Shown: positions 1 to 6,479 of the stretch, piece after piece | Position numbering within the stretch: the stretch's first letter is position 1 | How the letters are laid out: each line of letters opens with the position of its first letter | NCBI GenBank assembly: GCA_017860395.1 | Contig: JAGDMC010000067.1 | Span: 1 to 7,196 of the forward strand | Reading direction: 5' to 3' | DNA: 7,196 bases | Origin: Bacteroidota bacterium | Lineage (GTDB): Bacteria; Bacteroidota; Bacteroidia; Bacteroidales; UBA932 | Translations under genes and position numbers: made by a program | The notes under the pieces: model-generated | Told to the model about the DNA's origin: nothing | What the model saw: the letters and a program-made list of their open reading frames with translations, nothing else | The model's database searches: none

Positions 1-12
1 TTAGTTTCAGGC

Positions 13-20
13 CAAAGATA
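13..20 (-). promoter_or_regulatory. Possible -7 promoter element reading out of the window to the left
   Basis: The minus strand reads TATCTTTG, a full match to the Bacteroidota -7 consensus TAnnTTTG. No TTTG box is visible at the usual distance upstream, so this rests on one short motif in AT-rich DNA and could be chance. If real, it would drive a minus-strand gene starting left of position 1, beyond the terminator at 232-257 that closes the tRNA operon. Confidence 0.2.
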
Positions 21-81
21 TAACTTTTTAATAAGAATAGTATATGCTTTTACCACTTTGGACACCTCGCAGACACCGGTC

Positions 82-186
82 ACCCCAGGAGTCATTTGGT
101 ATCGATCTGGTATTCAGCACATAAAAAAATCTGACGTTTTGTGTAAATACCAGATTATTAATGTTGTACCAAATGACCCCTGGGGT
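82..186. repeat. Interrupted palindrome of about 105 bp, MITE-like or REP-like candidate
   Basis: The outer arms 82-101 and 167-186 are reverse complements over 20 bp with one mismatch (at position 90). The right arm ends in TGACCCCTGGGGT. Inner arms ATCTGGTATT (105-114) and AATACCAGAT (146-155) match perfectly over 10 bp. The spacers between outer and inner arms are 3 and 11 bases, and the central 31 bases are AT-rich. The right end is also a small palindrome, GACCCC-T-GGGGTC (175-187). There is no credible coding potential. The structure resembles a small non-autonomous element with terminal inverted repeats, or a REP-type hairpin, but no target-site duplication is evident directly outside the arms. 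The inverted repeats are seen directly; the mobile origin is inference. Confidence 0.6.
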
Positions 187-190
187 CGAT

Positions 191-227
191 GGTCCGCTGC
201 TGGTCGCGGCCGGCCAGCGAGGGCCGC
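191..227. other. GC-rich block with a short hairpin between palindrome and terminator
   Basis: This stretch is almost entirely G and C, unlike the AT-rich DNA around it. Bases 199-206 (GCTGGTCG) can pair with 211-218 (CGGCCAGC) around a CGGC loop with one T·G pair, so the hairpin is better on the plus-strand RNA; on the minus strand that pair becomes A·C. The 8-bp palindrome GGCCGGCC lies at 208-215, and GCGGCC (206-211) is repeated inverted as GGCCGC (222-227). No U-tract follows directly, so it is not a standard terminator. Its function is unknown. Confidence 0.4.
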
Positions 228-231
228 AAAC

Positions 232-257
232 AAAAAGAGCAGGATATCATCCTGCTC
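232..257 (-). terminator. Intrinsic terminator after tRNA-Arg, closing the yceD-fabH-tRNA unit
   Basis: On the minus strand a perfect 9-bp stem GAGCAGGAT/ATCCTGCTC (257-249 with 245-237) encloses a 3-base loop and is followed by TTTTTG. It begins 8 nt after the last base of the tRNA. This is a classic rho-independent terminator. The plus strand also has the stem followed by TCTTTTTG, so it may work in both directions. Confidence 0.88.
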
Positions 258-265
258 TCTTTTTG

Positions 266-337
266 TAGCCCCACCGCGACTCGAACGCGAATCTGAAGTT
301 TAGGAAACTTCCGTTCTATCCCTTGAACTATGAGGCC
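266..337 (-). tRNA. tRNA-Arg, anticodon CCT
   Basis: The 72-nt minus-strand sequence folds as a full cloverleaf: acceptor 1-7 GGCCTCA with 3' TGGGGCT, T8-A9, D-stem GTTC/GAAC with an 8-base loop, anticodon stem GAAGT/ACTTC, loop TTCCTAA, a 4-base variable region, T-stem TCGCG/CGCGG and T-loop TTCGAGT. The anticodon CCT lies at 302-304 and reads AGG (Arg). The discriminator base is A and CCA is not encoded. The acceptor stem has two wobbles, G1·U72 and U5·G68; the terminal one is somewhat unusual. The gene sits 10 nt after the fabH stop with no visible promoter of its own and 8 nt before the terminator, so it is probably released from the fabH mRNA tail by RNase P and 3' processing. Confidence 0.93.
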
Positions 338-347
338 CTGTTATGGG

Positions 348-1346
348 TTAACTATTGTATGCCCACTTGTAATATATAGATCCCCAGGTAAATCCGGCTC
401 CAAAAGCCGAGAAAATGAGGGTATCTCCTTTCTTGAATTTCTTTTCAAATTCCCAAAGCACCAAAGGTATGGAAGTTCCGGCAGTATTTCCAAATTTTTC
501 GATGTTAATTAGAATTTTTTCTGTGCTTAATCCCATTCTTTTGCCTGTTGCCTCAATAATTCTCATGTTTGCCTGGTGAGGAATGAGGTAGGCGATATCA
601 TCGGCCTTGAGACCGTGCTTTTCCATAATCTCTACTGAAACATCTGCCATGCGGCTCACTGCATATTTGAACACAGTCTGGCCGTCCTGATGAATGTAAT
701 GTTCGCGTTTGATTATTGTCTCTTCTGTTGGCGGATACAATGACCCTCCTGCTCTCTGATAGAGGTAATGACGTCCGATACCGTCCACATGCAGGATTTG
801 ATCCTGAAGGCCCAGCGTTTCATCGGGACAAGGCTCTATGAGCATTGCAACGGCAGCATCTCCAAAAAGCGGGCATGTTGTTCTGTCCTGATAGTCGGTA
901 ATTGAGGACATCCTCTCTCCGGTAACCAGAACAATCTTTTTTGCCTGTCTCGAACGAATGAATGATGTAGCAGTGGCAAATGAAAACAGAAAACCGGAAC
1001 AGCCGGCGTTTATGTCGTATCCCCATGCATTCCTGATTCCCACTTTGTCGCAAATGATGTTTGCAGTAGCCGGGAAAAGCATATCGGGTGTAACAGTTGC
1101 GCAAAGCAGCATATCTACATCGTCGGGGTTTGTTTTAGTCTTTTCAAGAAGTCTCTTTACGGCTTCTGCGCCCATGTGGGATGTGCCAAGGCCGTCTTCC
1201 TTAAGAATTCTTCTCTCTTTTACTCCAATACGGGTCATAATCCACTCATCGGTAGTATCTACCATGGTAGAAATCTCGTCGTTGGTGAGTATATATTCGG
1301 GAAGGAAAGCTTCAATCCCTGTAATTATGGCTCTTTTATTATCCAT
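348..1346 (-). CDS. fabH: Beta-ketoacyl-ACP synthase III (FabH)
   Basis: FabH starts type II fatty-acid synthesis in the cytoplasm by condensing an acyl-CoA primer (acetyl or branched) with malonyl-ACP to give a 3-ketoacyl-ACP. The 332-residue protein has the family's normal length and the Cys-His-Asn triad: C116 in NAGCSGF, H257 in IPHQAN and N287 in FGNTAGTS. Other family marks are DEWIMTRIGVKERR near residues 33-46, the FGDAAVAML segment near 161-169 and the C-terminal GAGFTWGS. The ATG at 1346 lies inside the end of plsX (8-nt overlap, ATGGATAA), which suggests translational coupling; no Shine-Dalgarno sequence is visible. It is the last protein gene of the yceD-rpmF-plsX-fabH unit. Identity is very secure. 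Primer preference cannot be read from the sequence, though branched-chain primers are common in Bacteroidota. Confidence 0.97.
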   Translation of the reverse strand: MDNKRAIITGIEAFLPEYILTNDEISTMVDTTDEWIMTRIGVKERRILKEDGLGTSHMGAEAVKRLLEKTKTNPDDVDMLLCATVTPDMLFPATANIICDKVGIRNAWGYDINAGCSGFLFSFATATSFIRSRQAKKIVLVTGERMSSITDYQDRTTCPLFGDAAVAMLIEPCPDETLGLQDQILHVDGIGRHYLYQRAGGSLYPPTEETIIKREHYIHQDGQTVFKYAVSRMADVSVEIMEKHGLKADDIAYLIPHQANMRIIEATGKRMGLSTEKILINIEKFGNTAGTSIPLVLWEFEKKFKKGDTLIFSAFGAGFTWGSIYYKWAYNS

Positions 1347-2286
1347 TTGTAAGTGCTTCCTTAAATTTTTCTGTGAGTTTGTACCGTAAAGCTCTCTCCG
1401 CCTGAAGTATCATATTCGATATTGCGGTGGGGCTTGATGCTCCGTGACCTATAATCACAGGAGCAGAAATACCAAGAACCGGAGTTCCGCCGTAGTTCTC
1501 ATAATTAAATCTCTCAATATGCCGGTTTTCTATTCCCAGCTGCTGCATTAGGTCATACATACCTTCCGCCTGCTTTAAAGCTATATTTCCGGCAAAACCG
1601 TCTGTTACCAGAACATCTGCTATATCTCCCGTAAAAAAGTTGTTGGCCTCCATATTGCCCACAAAATTGAAATCAGACGAATCCGACATGAGCTTATATG
1701 CTTCTCTTGTAACCATGTTCCCCTTCTCCTCCTCTACTCCGATGTTTAAGAGCGCAACTCTTGGGTTTTCCACACCCATCATCGTACGTGCATATACCGA
1801 GCCTAAAATTCCAAACTGGTATAAAACATCGGGCTTGCTGTCTGAGTTAAAACCCACATCGAGAATCAGCATTTTTTTCCCGTTGAGCATTGGTACCTCT
1901 GCAGAGATACATGGTCTCATTATTCCTGCGACAGGTCCTAAAGTGTATACAGAACCAGCAAGCATTGCGCCTGTATTGCCGGCACTCGCGAATGCATCTA
2001 TCTTTCCCTCCTTGAGGAGATTAAAACCAACGACAATGCCTGAGTCTGTTTTTTTCTTGTAGGCTTTCACCGGATGTTCGTCCATGTTAATGGATTCGGA
2101 ACAGTGTATAATTGTAAAATTACCGGGATCGAAGCCATTTTCACGGCAGATCTCGGTAATCTTATTCTGATCACCTAAAAGGATAATTTTTGTATCGGTC
2201 TGAAGTTCGTAAAAGGTTTCTATTGCTCCCAAAACAGTATTTTGAGGAGCATAATCGCCTCCCATGACATCAAGTCCGATCTTCAT
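1339..2286 (-). CDS. plsX: Phosphate acyltransferase PlsX
   Basis: PlsX converts acyl-ACP and inorganic phosphate to acyl-phosphate, the acyl donor used by PlsY to acylate glycerol-3-phosphate in phospholipid synthesis. It is a soluble enzyme that associates with the membrane. From the chosen start the protein has 315 residues, within the family range. It shows GLDVMGGDYAP (4-14), SAGNTGA (101-107), LDVGFNSDSKP (142-152), NIGVEEEKGN (181-190), NMEAN (211-215), VTDGFAGN (227-234) and GHGASS (280-285). The ATG at 2286 is preferred because the family begins with M-x-I-x-DxMGGD; the open frame continues 18 codons upstream, but that stretch overlaps rpmF and looks like nothing in the family. The gene starts 5 nt after the rpmF stop and overlaps fabH by 8 nt, so it is tightly coupled to both. 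Confidence 0.96.
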   Translation of the reverse strand: MKIGLDVMGGDYAPQNTVLGAIETFYELQTDTKIILLGDQNKITEICRENGFDPGNFTIIHCSESINMDEHPVKAYKKKTDSGIVVGFNLLKEGKIDAFASAGNTGAMLAGSVYTLGPVAGIMRPCISAEVPMLNGKKMLILDVGFNSDSKPDVLYQFGILGSVYARTMMGVENPRVALLNIGVEEEKGNMVTREAYKLMSDSSDFNFVGNMEANNFFTGDIADVLVTDGFAGNIALKQAEGMYDLMQQLGIENRHIERFNYENYGGTPVLGISAPVIIGHGASSPTAISNMILQAERALRYKLTEKFKEALTNG

Positions 2287-2291
2287 CAACA

Positions 2292-2474
2292 CTAGGCGCT
2301 TGCTTTGTCGATTACAAGACGGCCTCTGTAGAAGCCACATTCAGGACATACTCTATGGTAAAGTACTGCAGATCCGCAATTTGAGCAAGTTCCCAGAGTT
2401 GGCAATTCTGCTTTATAGTGAGTTCTGCGTTTTCCTTTGCGTTGTTTTGAAATTCGGTGTTTCGGATGTGCCAT
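2292..2474 (-). CDS. rpmF: Large-subunit ribosomal protein bL32
   Basis: This 60-residue, strongly basic protein begins MAHPKHRISKQRKGKRR, the hallmark of bL32, a late-assembling 50S component. Four cysteines, C30 and C33 (CSNC) and C43 and C46 (CPEC), form a zinc-ribbon pair, so this is the zinc-binding form and not the cysteine-free paralogue some bacteria induce under zinc limitation. Its length is normal for the family. It begins 19 nt after the yceD stop in an AT-rich gap with no Shine-Dalgarno sequence and ends 5 nt before plsX. The link between rpmF and lipid genes is conserved across many bacteria and may couple ribosome and membrane production. No separate promoter was recognised. 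Confidence 0.97.
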   Translation of the reverse strand: MAHPKHRISKQRKGKRRTHYKAELPTLGTCSNCGSAVLYHRVCPECGFYRGRLVIDKASA

Positions 2475-2493
2475 TATTATAAATTTTACAGTA

Positions 2494-3018
2494 TTAATTC
2501 AATAAATTTTTCAATTTCTCAAATGGAGAATTTGCCTCTTTTTTAACTTTCTTATCCTCTGCCTTTAAAGACTTAAGCTTCTCAATCATCTGCTCGTTGC
2601 AGCCTCCTTTCGGATGAACTCTCTGGAGCGGTAGACTCAGACAAACGTAGTCGTAAAAAAACTGCCTCAAATCCAGGTCCGTATCCGTAGGTTCCATAAT
2701 CATCACCTCGTCGTCCTCTTCTTCCTCTTCGGTTCTTACGAACTTTACTATGAGCCCTGCAGTAGTTTTAACAGGCAACGTCAAGTCTTCAAGACATCTG
2801 TCGCACTCTACAACCACTGTTCCGGAAATGTCGCACGTAACTTTAATGAGGGCAGCCTCTTTAATAAGTTCGGCCTCCATTTCAAGAGATGCCTCGCTTA
2901 TGGGAGATTCCCCAAAGTCCTTAAAGAAAGCAGAATCAACCGAAAAACTGTAGTTGTGTTTTCCTATCGAAAGCCCCTTTATTGGAACAGTATATTCGTT
3001 ATGTGCTATTTTACCCAT
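2494..3018 (-). CDS. yceD: DUF177/YceD family protein
   Basis: This is a 174-residue cytoplasmic protein of the DUF177 (YceD) family, whose members in E. coli and plants are reported to be needed for normal 23S rRNA accumulation; the biochemical role is unclear. Visible marks are VECDRCLEDL with a CxxC pair (C72, C75), HPKGGC (C140), an acidic stretch at about 97-104 and the C-terminal SPFEKLKNLL that ends family members. The CxxC and the later cysteine could bind a metal, which is inference. The ATG at 3018 is preferred over a TTG two codons upstream. It is the first gene after the promoter at 3035-3064, giving a very short leader, and stands 19 nt before rpmF, its usual neighbour. The family assignment is firm from context and motifs; the function is not. 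Confidence 0.9.
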   Translation of the reverse strand: MGKIAHNEYTVPIKGLSIGKHNYSFSVDSAFFKDFGESPISEASLEMEAELIKEAALIKVTCDISGTVVVECDRCLEDLTLPVKTTAGLIVKFVRTEEEEEDDEVMIMEPTDTDLDLRQFFYDYVCLSLPLQRVHPKGGCNEQMIEKLKSLKAEDKKVKKEANSPFEKLKNLLN

Positions 3019-3034
3019 ATACAAAATGAGCCTG

Positions 3035-3064
3035 CAAAGTTAATCTAATTTTTGAAAATTCAAA
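3035..3064 (-). promoter_or_regulatory. Bacteroidota-type promoter for yceD-rpmF-plsX-fabH-tRNA
   Basis: Read on the minus strand, TTTG (3064-3061), an 18-nt spacer and TAACTTTG (3042-3035) match the Bacteroidota sigma consensus TTTG ... TAnnTTTG at about the expected spacing. The -7 box ends 16 nt before the yceD ATG, so transcription should begin only about 10 nt upstream of it. The TTTG box lies inside a 14-bp perfect palindrome, TTTGAAAATTCAAA (3051-3064), which could be an operator but may be chance in AT-rich DNA. The intergenic gap after typA is only 53 bp. Confidence 0.65.
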
Positions 3065-3071
3065 CCCAAAC

Positions 3072-4871
3072 CTATCCCTTTCTCCTTTTTCTCTCATTCT
3101 CATCGAGGTATATCTTTCTGAGTCTGATAGATTTTGGAGTTACCTCTACGAGTTCGTCTTCCTGGATATACTCAAGTGCCTCTTCCAGAGAGAAAATAAC
3201 GGGAGGAATAAGAACAGCTTTATCGTCTGTTCCGGATGCCCTCACATTGGACATTTTCTTTGTTTTACAGATATTTATACAAAGGTCATCTGCTCTTGAG
3301 TTTTCACCCACAACCTGACCGGCATAGATTTCTTCGTTGTTGTGTATAAAGAACCGTCCCCTGTCCTGCAGCTTATCCATTGAATAAGCAATAGCAAGCC
3401 CTGTTTCAATTGCGATGAGCGAACCGTTGGTTCTCTTTTCTATTTCACCCTTAAACGGCTCGTATGCTTTAAAACGGTGAGAAACAACCGCCTCTCCCTG
3501 AGTTGCAGTTATCATGTTTGTTCTAAGGCCAATCAAACCTCTTGACGGTATGTCAAAATCAAGGTGAATTCTCTCTCCCCTGTGCTCCATGTGCAAAAGC
3601 GAACCTTTTCTTCTGGTAACCATCTCTATGGCTCTTCCAACCATCTCTTCCGGAAGGTCAATTGTGAGGTGTTCCACCGGTTCACATCTCTGGCCGTTTA
3701 TGGTTTTATCCAGTACTTTAGGCTGCCCCACCTGAATTTCAAAACCCTCGCGGCGCATAGTTTCAATAAGGATTGAGAGGTGAAGTACACCCCTTCCGTA
3801 AACTATAAAAGAGTCTGCTGTGAGACCGTCTTTGACTTTAAGTGCGAGATTTTTTTCGAGCTCTTTTTCAAGCCTCTCTTTGAGGTGTCTTGAAGTTACA
3901 AGTTTTCCCTCTCTGCCAAAAAATGGTGAGTCGTTTATAGTAAACAACATACTCATAGTTGGCTCATCGATTGCAATTGGCGGAAGTGCTTCCGGATTTT
4001 CTGCATCTGCAAGAGTGTCTCCGATTTCAAATCCCTCAATTCCCACAACTGCACAAATATCTCCGCTTCTTACTTCGTCAACCTTCACTTTCTCTACCCC
4101 GCTAAAAAGCATAACCTCTTTGGCCCTTACCTTTTCGAATGTAACACCGTCTCTTTTGCAAAGAGTGAGGAACATTCCAGGTTTAAGGACGCCCCTTCTG
4201 AGCCTTCCCACTGCAATTCTTCCTACATAAGGAGAATATTCAAGTGAAGAGATGAGCATCTGAGGTGTACCTTCAAGAGCTTCCGGGTCCGGTATAGCTT
4301 CAATAATTGTATCAAGAAGGTCGTTTATGTCGGTAGTTGGTTTGCGCCAGTCTCTGGACATCCAGCCCTGCTTTGCACTACCGTATACTGTTTTAAAATC
4401 AAGCTGCTCTTCGGTTGCATTAAGGCTGAACATCAGGTCAAAAACCTGTTCGTTTACCTCATCCGGCCTGCAGTTTGGTTTGTCTACCTTGTTTATTACC
4501 ACAATAGGCTTTTTGCCCAGGTCAATTGCTTTTTGCAATACAAACCTTGTTTGCGGCATAGTGCCTTCGAATGCGTCTACTAAAAGCAGAACACCGTCGG
4601 CCATGTTCAATACCCGTTCTACCTCACCTCCAAAATCGGCGTGGCCAGGTGTATCGATAATATTGATTTTGTAGTCTTTGTATGGAACAGATACATTTTT
4701 CGCAAGAATTGTGATCCCCCGCTCTCTTTCCAAATCGTTGCTATCCATAATAAGTTCACCCATCTTCTCGGCATCTCGGGATAGCTTGGCCTGAAGAATC
4801 ATTCTGTCCACCAAAGTGGTTTTGCCGTGATCGACGTGAGCGATAATGGCAATGTTTCGTATTTTTTGCAT
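3072..4871 (-). CDS. typA: Ribosome-associated translational GTPase TypA/BipA
   Basis: TypA/BipA is a cytoplasmic GTPase of the EF-G-like family that binds the ribosome and supports 50S assembly and growth at low temperature or under stress. The 599-residue protein is full length (E. coli has about 607). The G domain shows G1 AHVDHGKT (11-18), switch I RGITI with T54, G3 DTPGH (73-77), G4 NKVD (127-130) and G5 SAK (165-167). Next come a beta-barrel domain beginning near YSPYVGRIAVGR, domains III and V (FGREGKLVTSRHLKERLEKEL; PSRGLIGLRTNM), and the BipA-specific C-terminal region with YAGQVVGENSRADDL in place of EF-G domain IV. It is divergent from guaA across 68 bp. Its stop lies 53 bp before yceD, and no hairpin terminator separates them, so some read-through into the lipid operon is possible. 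Confidence 0.97.
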   Translation of the reverse strand: MQKIRNIAIIAHVDHGKTTLVDRMILQAKLSRDAEKMGELIMDSNDLERERGITILAKNVSVPYKDYKINIIDTPGHADFGGEVERVLNMADGVLLLVDAFEGTMPQTRFVLQKAIDLGKKPIVVINKVDKPNCRPDEVNEQVFDLMFSLNATEEQLDFKTVYGSAKQGWMSRDWRKPTTDINDLLDTIIEAIPDPEALEGTPQMLISSLEYSPYVGRIAVGRLRRGVLKPGMFLTLCKRDGVTFEKVRAKEVMLFSGVEKVKVDEVRSGDICAVVGIEGFEIGDTLADAENPEALPPIAIDEPTMSMLFTINDSPFFGREGKLVTSRHLKERLEKELEKNLALKVKDGLTADSFIVYGRGVLHLSILIETMRREGFEIQVGQPKVLDKTINGQRCEPVEHLTIDLPEEMVGRAIEMVTRRKGSLLHMEHRGERIHLDFDIPSRGLIGLRTNMITATQGEAVVSHRFKAYEPFKGEIEKRTNGSLIAIETGLAIAYSMDKLQDRGRFFIHNNEEIYAGQVVGENSRADDLCINICKTKKMSNVRASGTDDKAVLIPPVIFSLEEALEYIQEDELVEVTPKSIRLRKIYLDENERKRRKG

Positions 4872-4882
4872 ATATTAGGCCG

Positions 4883-4890
4883 CAAAAGTA
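4883..4890 (-). promoter_or_regulatory. Candidate -7 element of the typA promoter
   Basis: The minus strand reads TACTTTTG, fitting TAnnTTTG, and ends 11 nt before the typA ATG at 4871. No clear TTTG box is found 17-23 nt upstream, so this is a half match. The very short implied leader resembles that of yceD. It stands back to back with the guaA candidate at 4903-4910. Confidence 0.45.
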
Positions 4891-4902
4891 GATAAAAAAT
4901 AT

Positions 4903-4910
4903 TATTTTTG
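4903..4910 (+). promoter_or_regulatory. Candidate -7 element of the guaA promoter
   Basis: The plus strand reads TATTTTTG, fitting TAnnTTTG, 29 nt before the guaA ATG. No TTTG box is visible upstream at the standard distance. The leader is AT-rich with no Shine-Dalgarno sequence, and the gap is too short to hold a purine riboswitch. Together with 4883-4890 it forms a roughly symmetric divergent promoter region. Confidence 0.4.
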
Positions 4911-4939
4911 CCGATTAATTCATAATTAATTCCCTATTA

Positions 4940-6469
4940 ATGGCAGAAAAGATCCTCATAGTCGATTTCGGTTCACAGTTTACCCAACTTATTGGCCGTC
5001 GTATCAGAGAGTTAAATGTTTATTGCGAGATTGTTCCATTCAATAAAATTCCTGCACCCGACAAGAGTGTAAAAGGCATAATTCTTTCCGGCAGCCCTTT
5101 TTCCGTCCGAGACGAAAATGCTCCGAAAATTGATCTCTCGGATATAAAAGGCAAGTACCCGCTGCTGGCAATATGCTACGGTGCGCAATATCTTGCAAAA
5201 CACTACAATGGCTCGGTAAACGCGTCTGTTTCGAGAGAATACGGAAGAGCGATGTTGAAAATTGAGGATAGTACATGCCCTCTTTTCCGGGGAATACCTT
5301 CCAATACCCAGGTATGGATGTCTCACGGAGATACCATTACTAACCTGCCAGCGGGAGGTTCCGTAACAGCATCAACCGAAGATATATCAAACGCAGCTTT
5401 CCGGATTGCCGGTGAAGAGACCTATGCGGTTCAGTTCCACCCGGAGGTATATCACACACAAATGGGAAGCGAGATTCTTAAGAATTTTACGATGGAGATA
5501 TGCGGATGTACAGGAGACTGGACAGCCGATTCATTTATAGGAACAACCGTAAAAGAGCTCAAGGACAAAATAGGAAACGACAAAGTTATACTTGGTCTGT
5601 CCGGCGGAGTCGACTCTACTGTTGCAGGCGTGCTTCTGCACAGAGCCATCGGGAAAAACCTTTATTGCATTTTTGTGGACAACGGCCTGTTAAGGAAGGA
5701 TGAATTTGAGACTGTACTTCTCTCTTACAAGGATATGGGTTTAAATGTCATTGGAGTTGAAGCAGGAGACAGATTTCTTGATGCGATGAGTGGAATATCC
5801 GACCCGGAACTAAAAAGAAAGGCAATAGGAAAAACATTCATTGATGTTTTTGATACAGAATCCCACAAAATTGAAAATGTAAGCTGGCTCGCGCAGGGTA
5901 CAATTTACCCCGATGTTATAGAATCGGTTTCGGTAAACGGCCCGTCGGCAACTATTAAATCCCATCACAATGTTGGCGGCCTCCCGGATTACATGAAGCT
6001 TAAGATTGTTGAACCTTTGCGCTCCCTCTTTAAAGACGAGGTAAGACGTGTAGGAAGAGCTCTTGGGATAAAAGACGAACTCATTTCACGCCATCCTTTT
6101 CCGGGGCCCGGTCTTGGAATACGGGTACTTGGAGAGGTGAGCCGCGAAAAGCTGTCTATACTAAAAGATGCTGATGCAATTTTCATCCGTTCGTTAAAAG
6201 AGAGCGGGCTGTACAACGAAGTATGGCAGGCTGCAACAATACTTCTGCCTATTAAAAGTGTGGGGGTTATGGGCGACGAAAGAACATACGAGTACACAAT
6301 TGCATTAAGGGCGGTGACATCTACAGACGGCATGACTGCAGACTGGGTGCATCTTCCTTATGAATTCCTTGCAAAAGTATCCAACGACATCATAAATAAA
6401 GTTAAAGGTGTAAACAGAGTTGTTTACGACATCTCTTCAAAACCGCCTGCAACTATCGAGTGGGAATAA
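4940..6469 (+). CDS. guaA: GMP synthase (glutamine-hydrolysing)
   Basis: GuaA makes GMP from XMP, ATP and glutamine, the last step of guanine nucleotide synthesis. The 509-residue protein joins both halves in one chain. The N-terminal class I glutamine amidotransferase has C79 in CYGAQ and H167 and E169 in QFHPEV. The ATP pyrophosphatase domain has the P-loop SGGVDS (221-226). The C-terminal dimerisation domain has [16 protein letters not shown] and ends KPPATIEWE, as expected of a complete family member. The ATG at 4940 gives the standard [13 protein letters not shown] start. It is divergent from typA and its stop lies 10 nt from that of the convergent recombinase gene, so it is probably monocistronic. 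The start lacks a Shine-Dalgarno sequence. Confidence 0.98.
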   Translation: MAEKILIVDFGSQFTQLIGRRIRELNVYCEIVPFNKIPAPDKSVKGIILSGSPFSVRDENAPKIDLSDIKGKYPLLAICYGAQYLAKHYNGSVNASVSREYGRAMLKIEDSTCPLFRGIPSNTQVWMSHGDTITNLPAGGSVTASTEDISNAAFRIAGEETYAVQFHPEVYHTQMGSEILKNFTMEICGCTGDWTADSFIGTTVKELKDKIGNDKVILGLSGGVDSTVAGVLLHRAIGKNLYCIFVDNGLLRKDEFETVLLSYKDMGLNVIGVEAGDRFLDAMSGISDPELKRKAIGKTFIDVFDTESHKIENVSWLAQGTIYPDVIESVSVNGPSATIKSHHNVGGLPDYMKLKIVEPLRSLFKDEVRRVGRALGIKDELISRHPFPGPGLGIRVLGEVSREKLSILKDADAIFIRSLKESGLYNEVWQAATILLPIKSVGVMGDERTYEYTIALRAVTSTDGMTADWVHLPYEFLAKVSNDIINKVKGVNRVVYDISSKPPATIEWE

Positions 6470-6479
6470 TTGTAACCCT

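Noticed and set aside
82..186. CRISPR-like repeats
   Set aside because: The repeated units are inverted, not direct, there are only two copies, and there is no regular spacer or cas gene.
1..303. Open plus-strand frame across the left end, a possible small protein of about 80-100 residues
   Set aside because: It crosses the palindrome, the GC-rich block, the terminator and the antisense of the tRNA. Its tail (APPRLERE) is the familiar translation artefact of a tRNA T-arm, and its only early start is TTG.
1..337. Integrated element or attachment site at the tRNA-Arg gene
   Set aside because: No second copy of the tRNA 3' end is present in the window, the terminator follows directly, and no integrase lies nearby; the recombinase at 6480-7196 is distant and looks like a housekeeping Xer.
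958..1389. Long plus-strand frames opposite fabH, plsX and typA
   Set aside because: They lie fully or mostly antisense to well-recognised genes, show no known motifs, and have compositions expected of reversed codons.
3022..3024. TTG start for the DUF177 gene
   Set aside because: An ATG two codons downstream is a better start, and the TTG would shorten an already very short leader.
4872..4939. Purine riboswitch upstream of guaA
   Set aside because: The leader is under 30 nt after the candidate promoter and lacks conserved three-way junction sequence or a paired expression platform.
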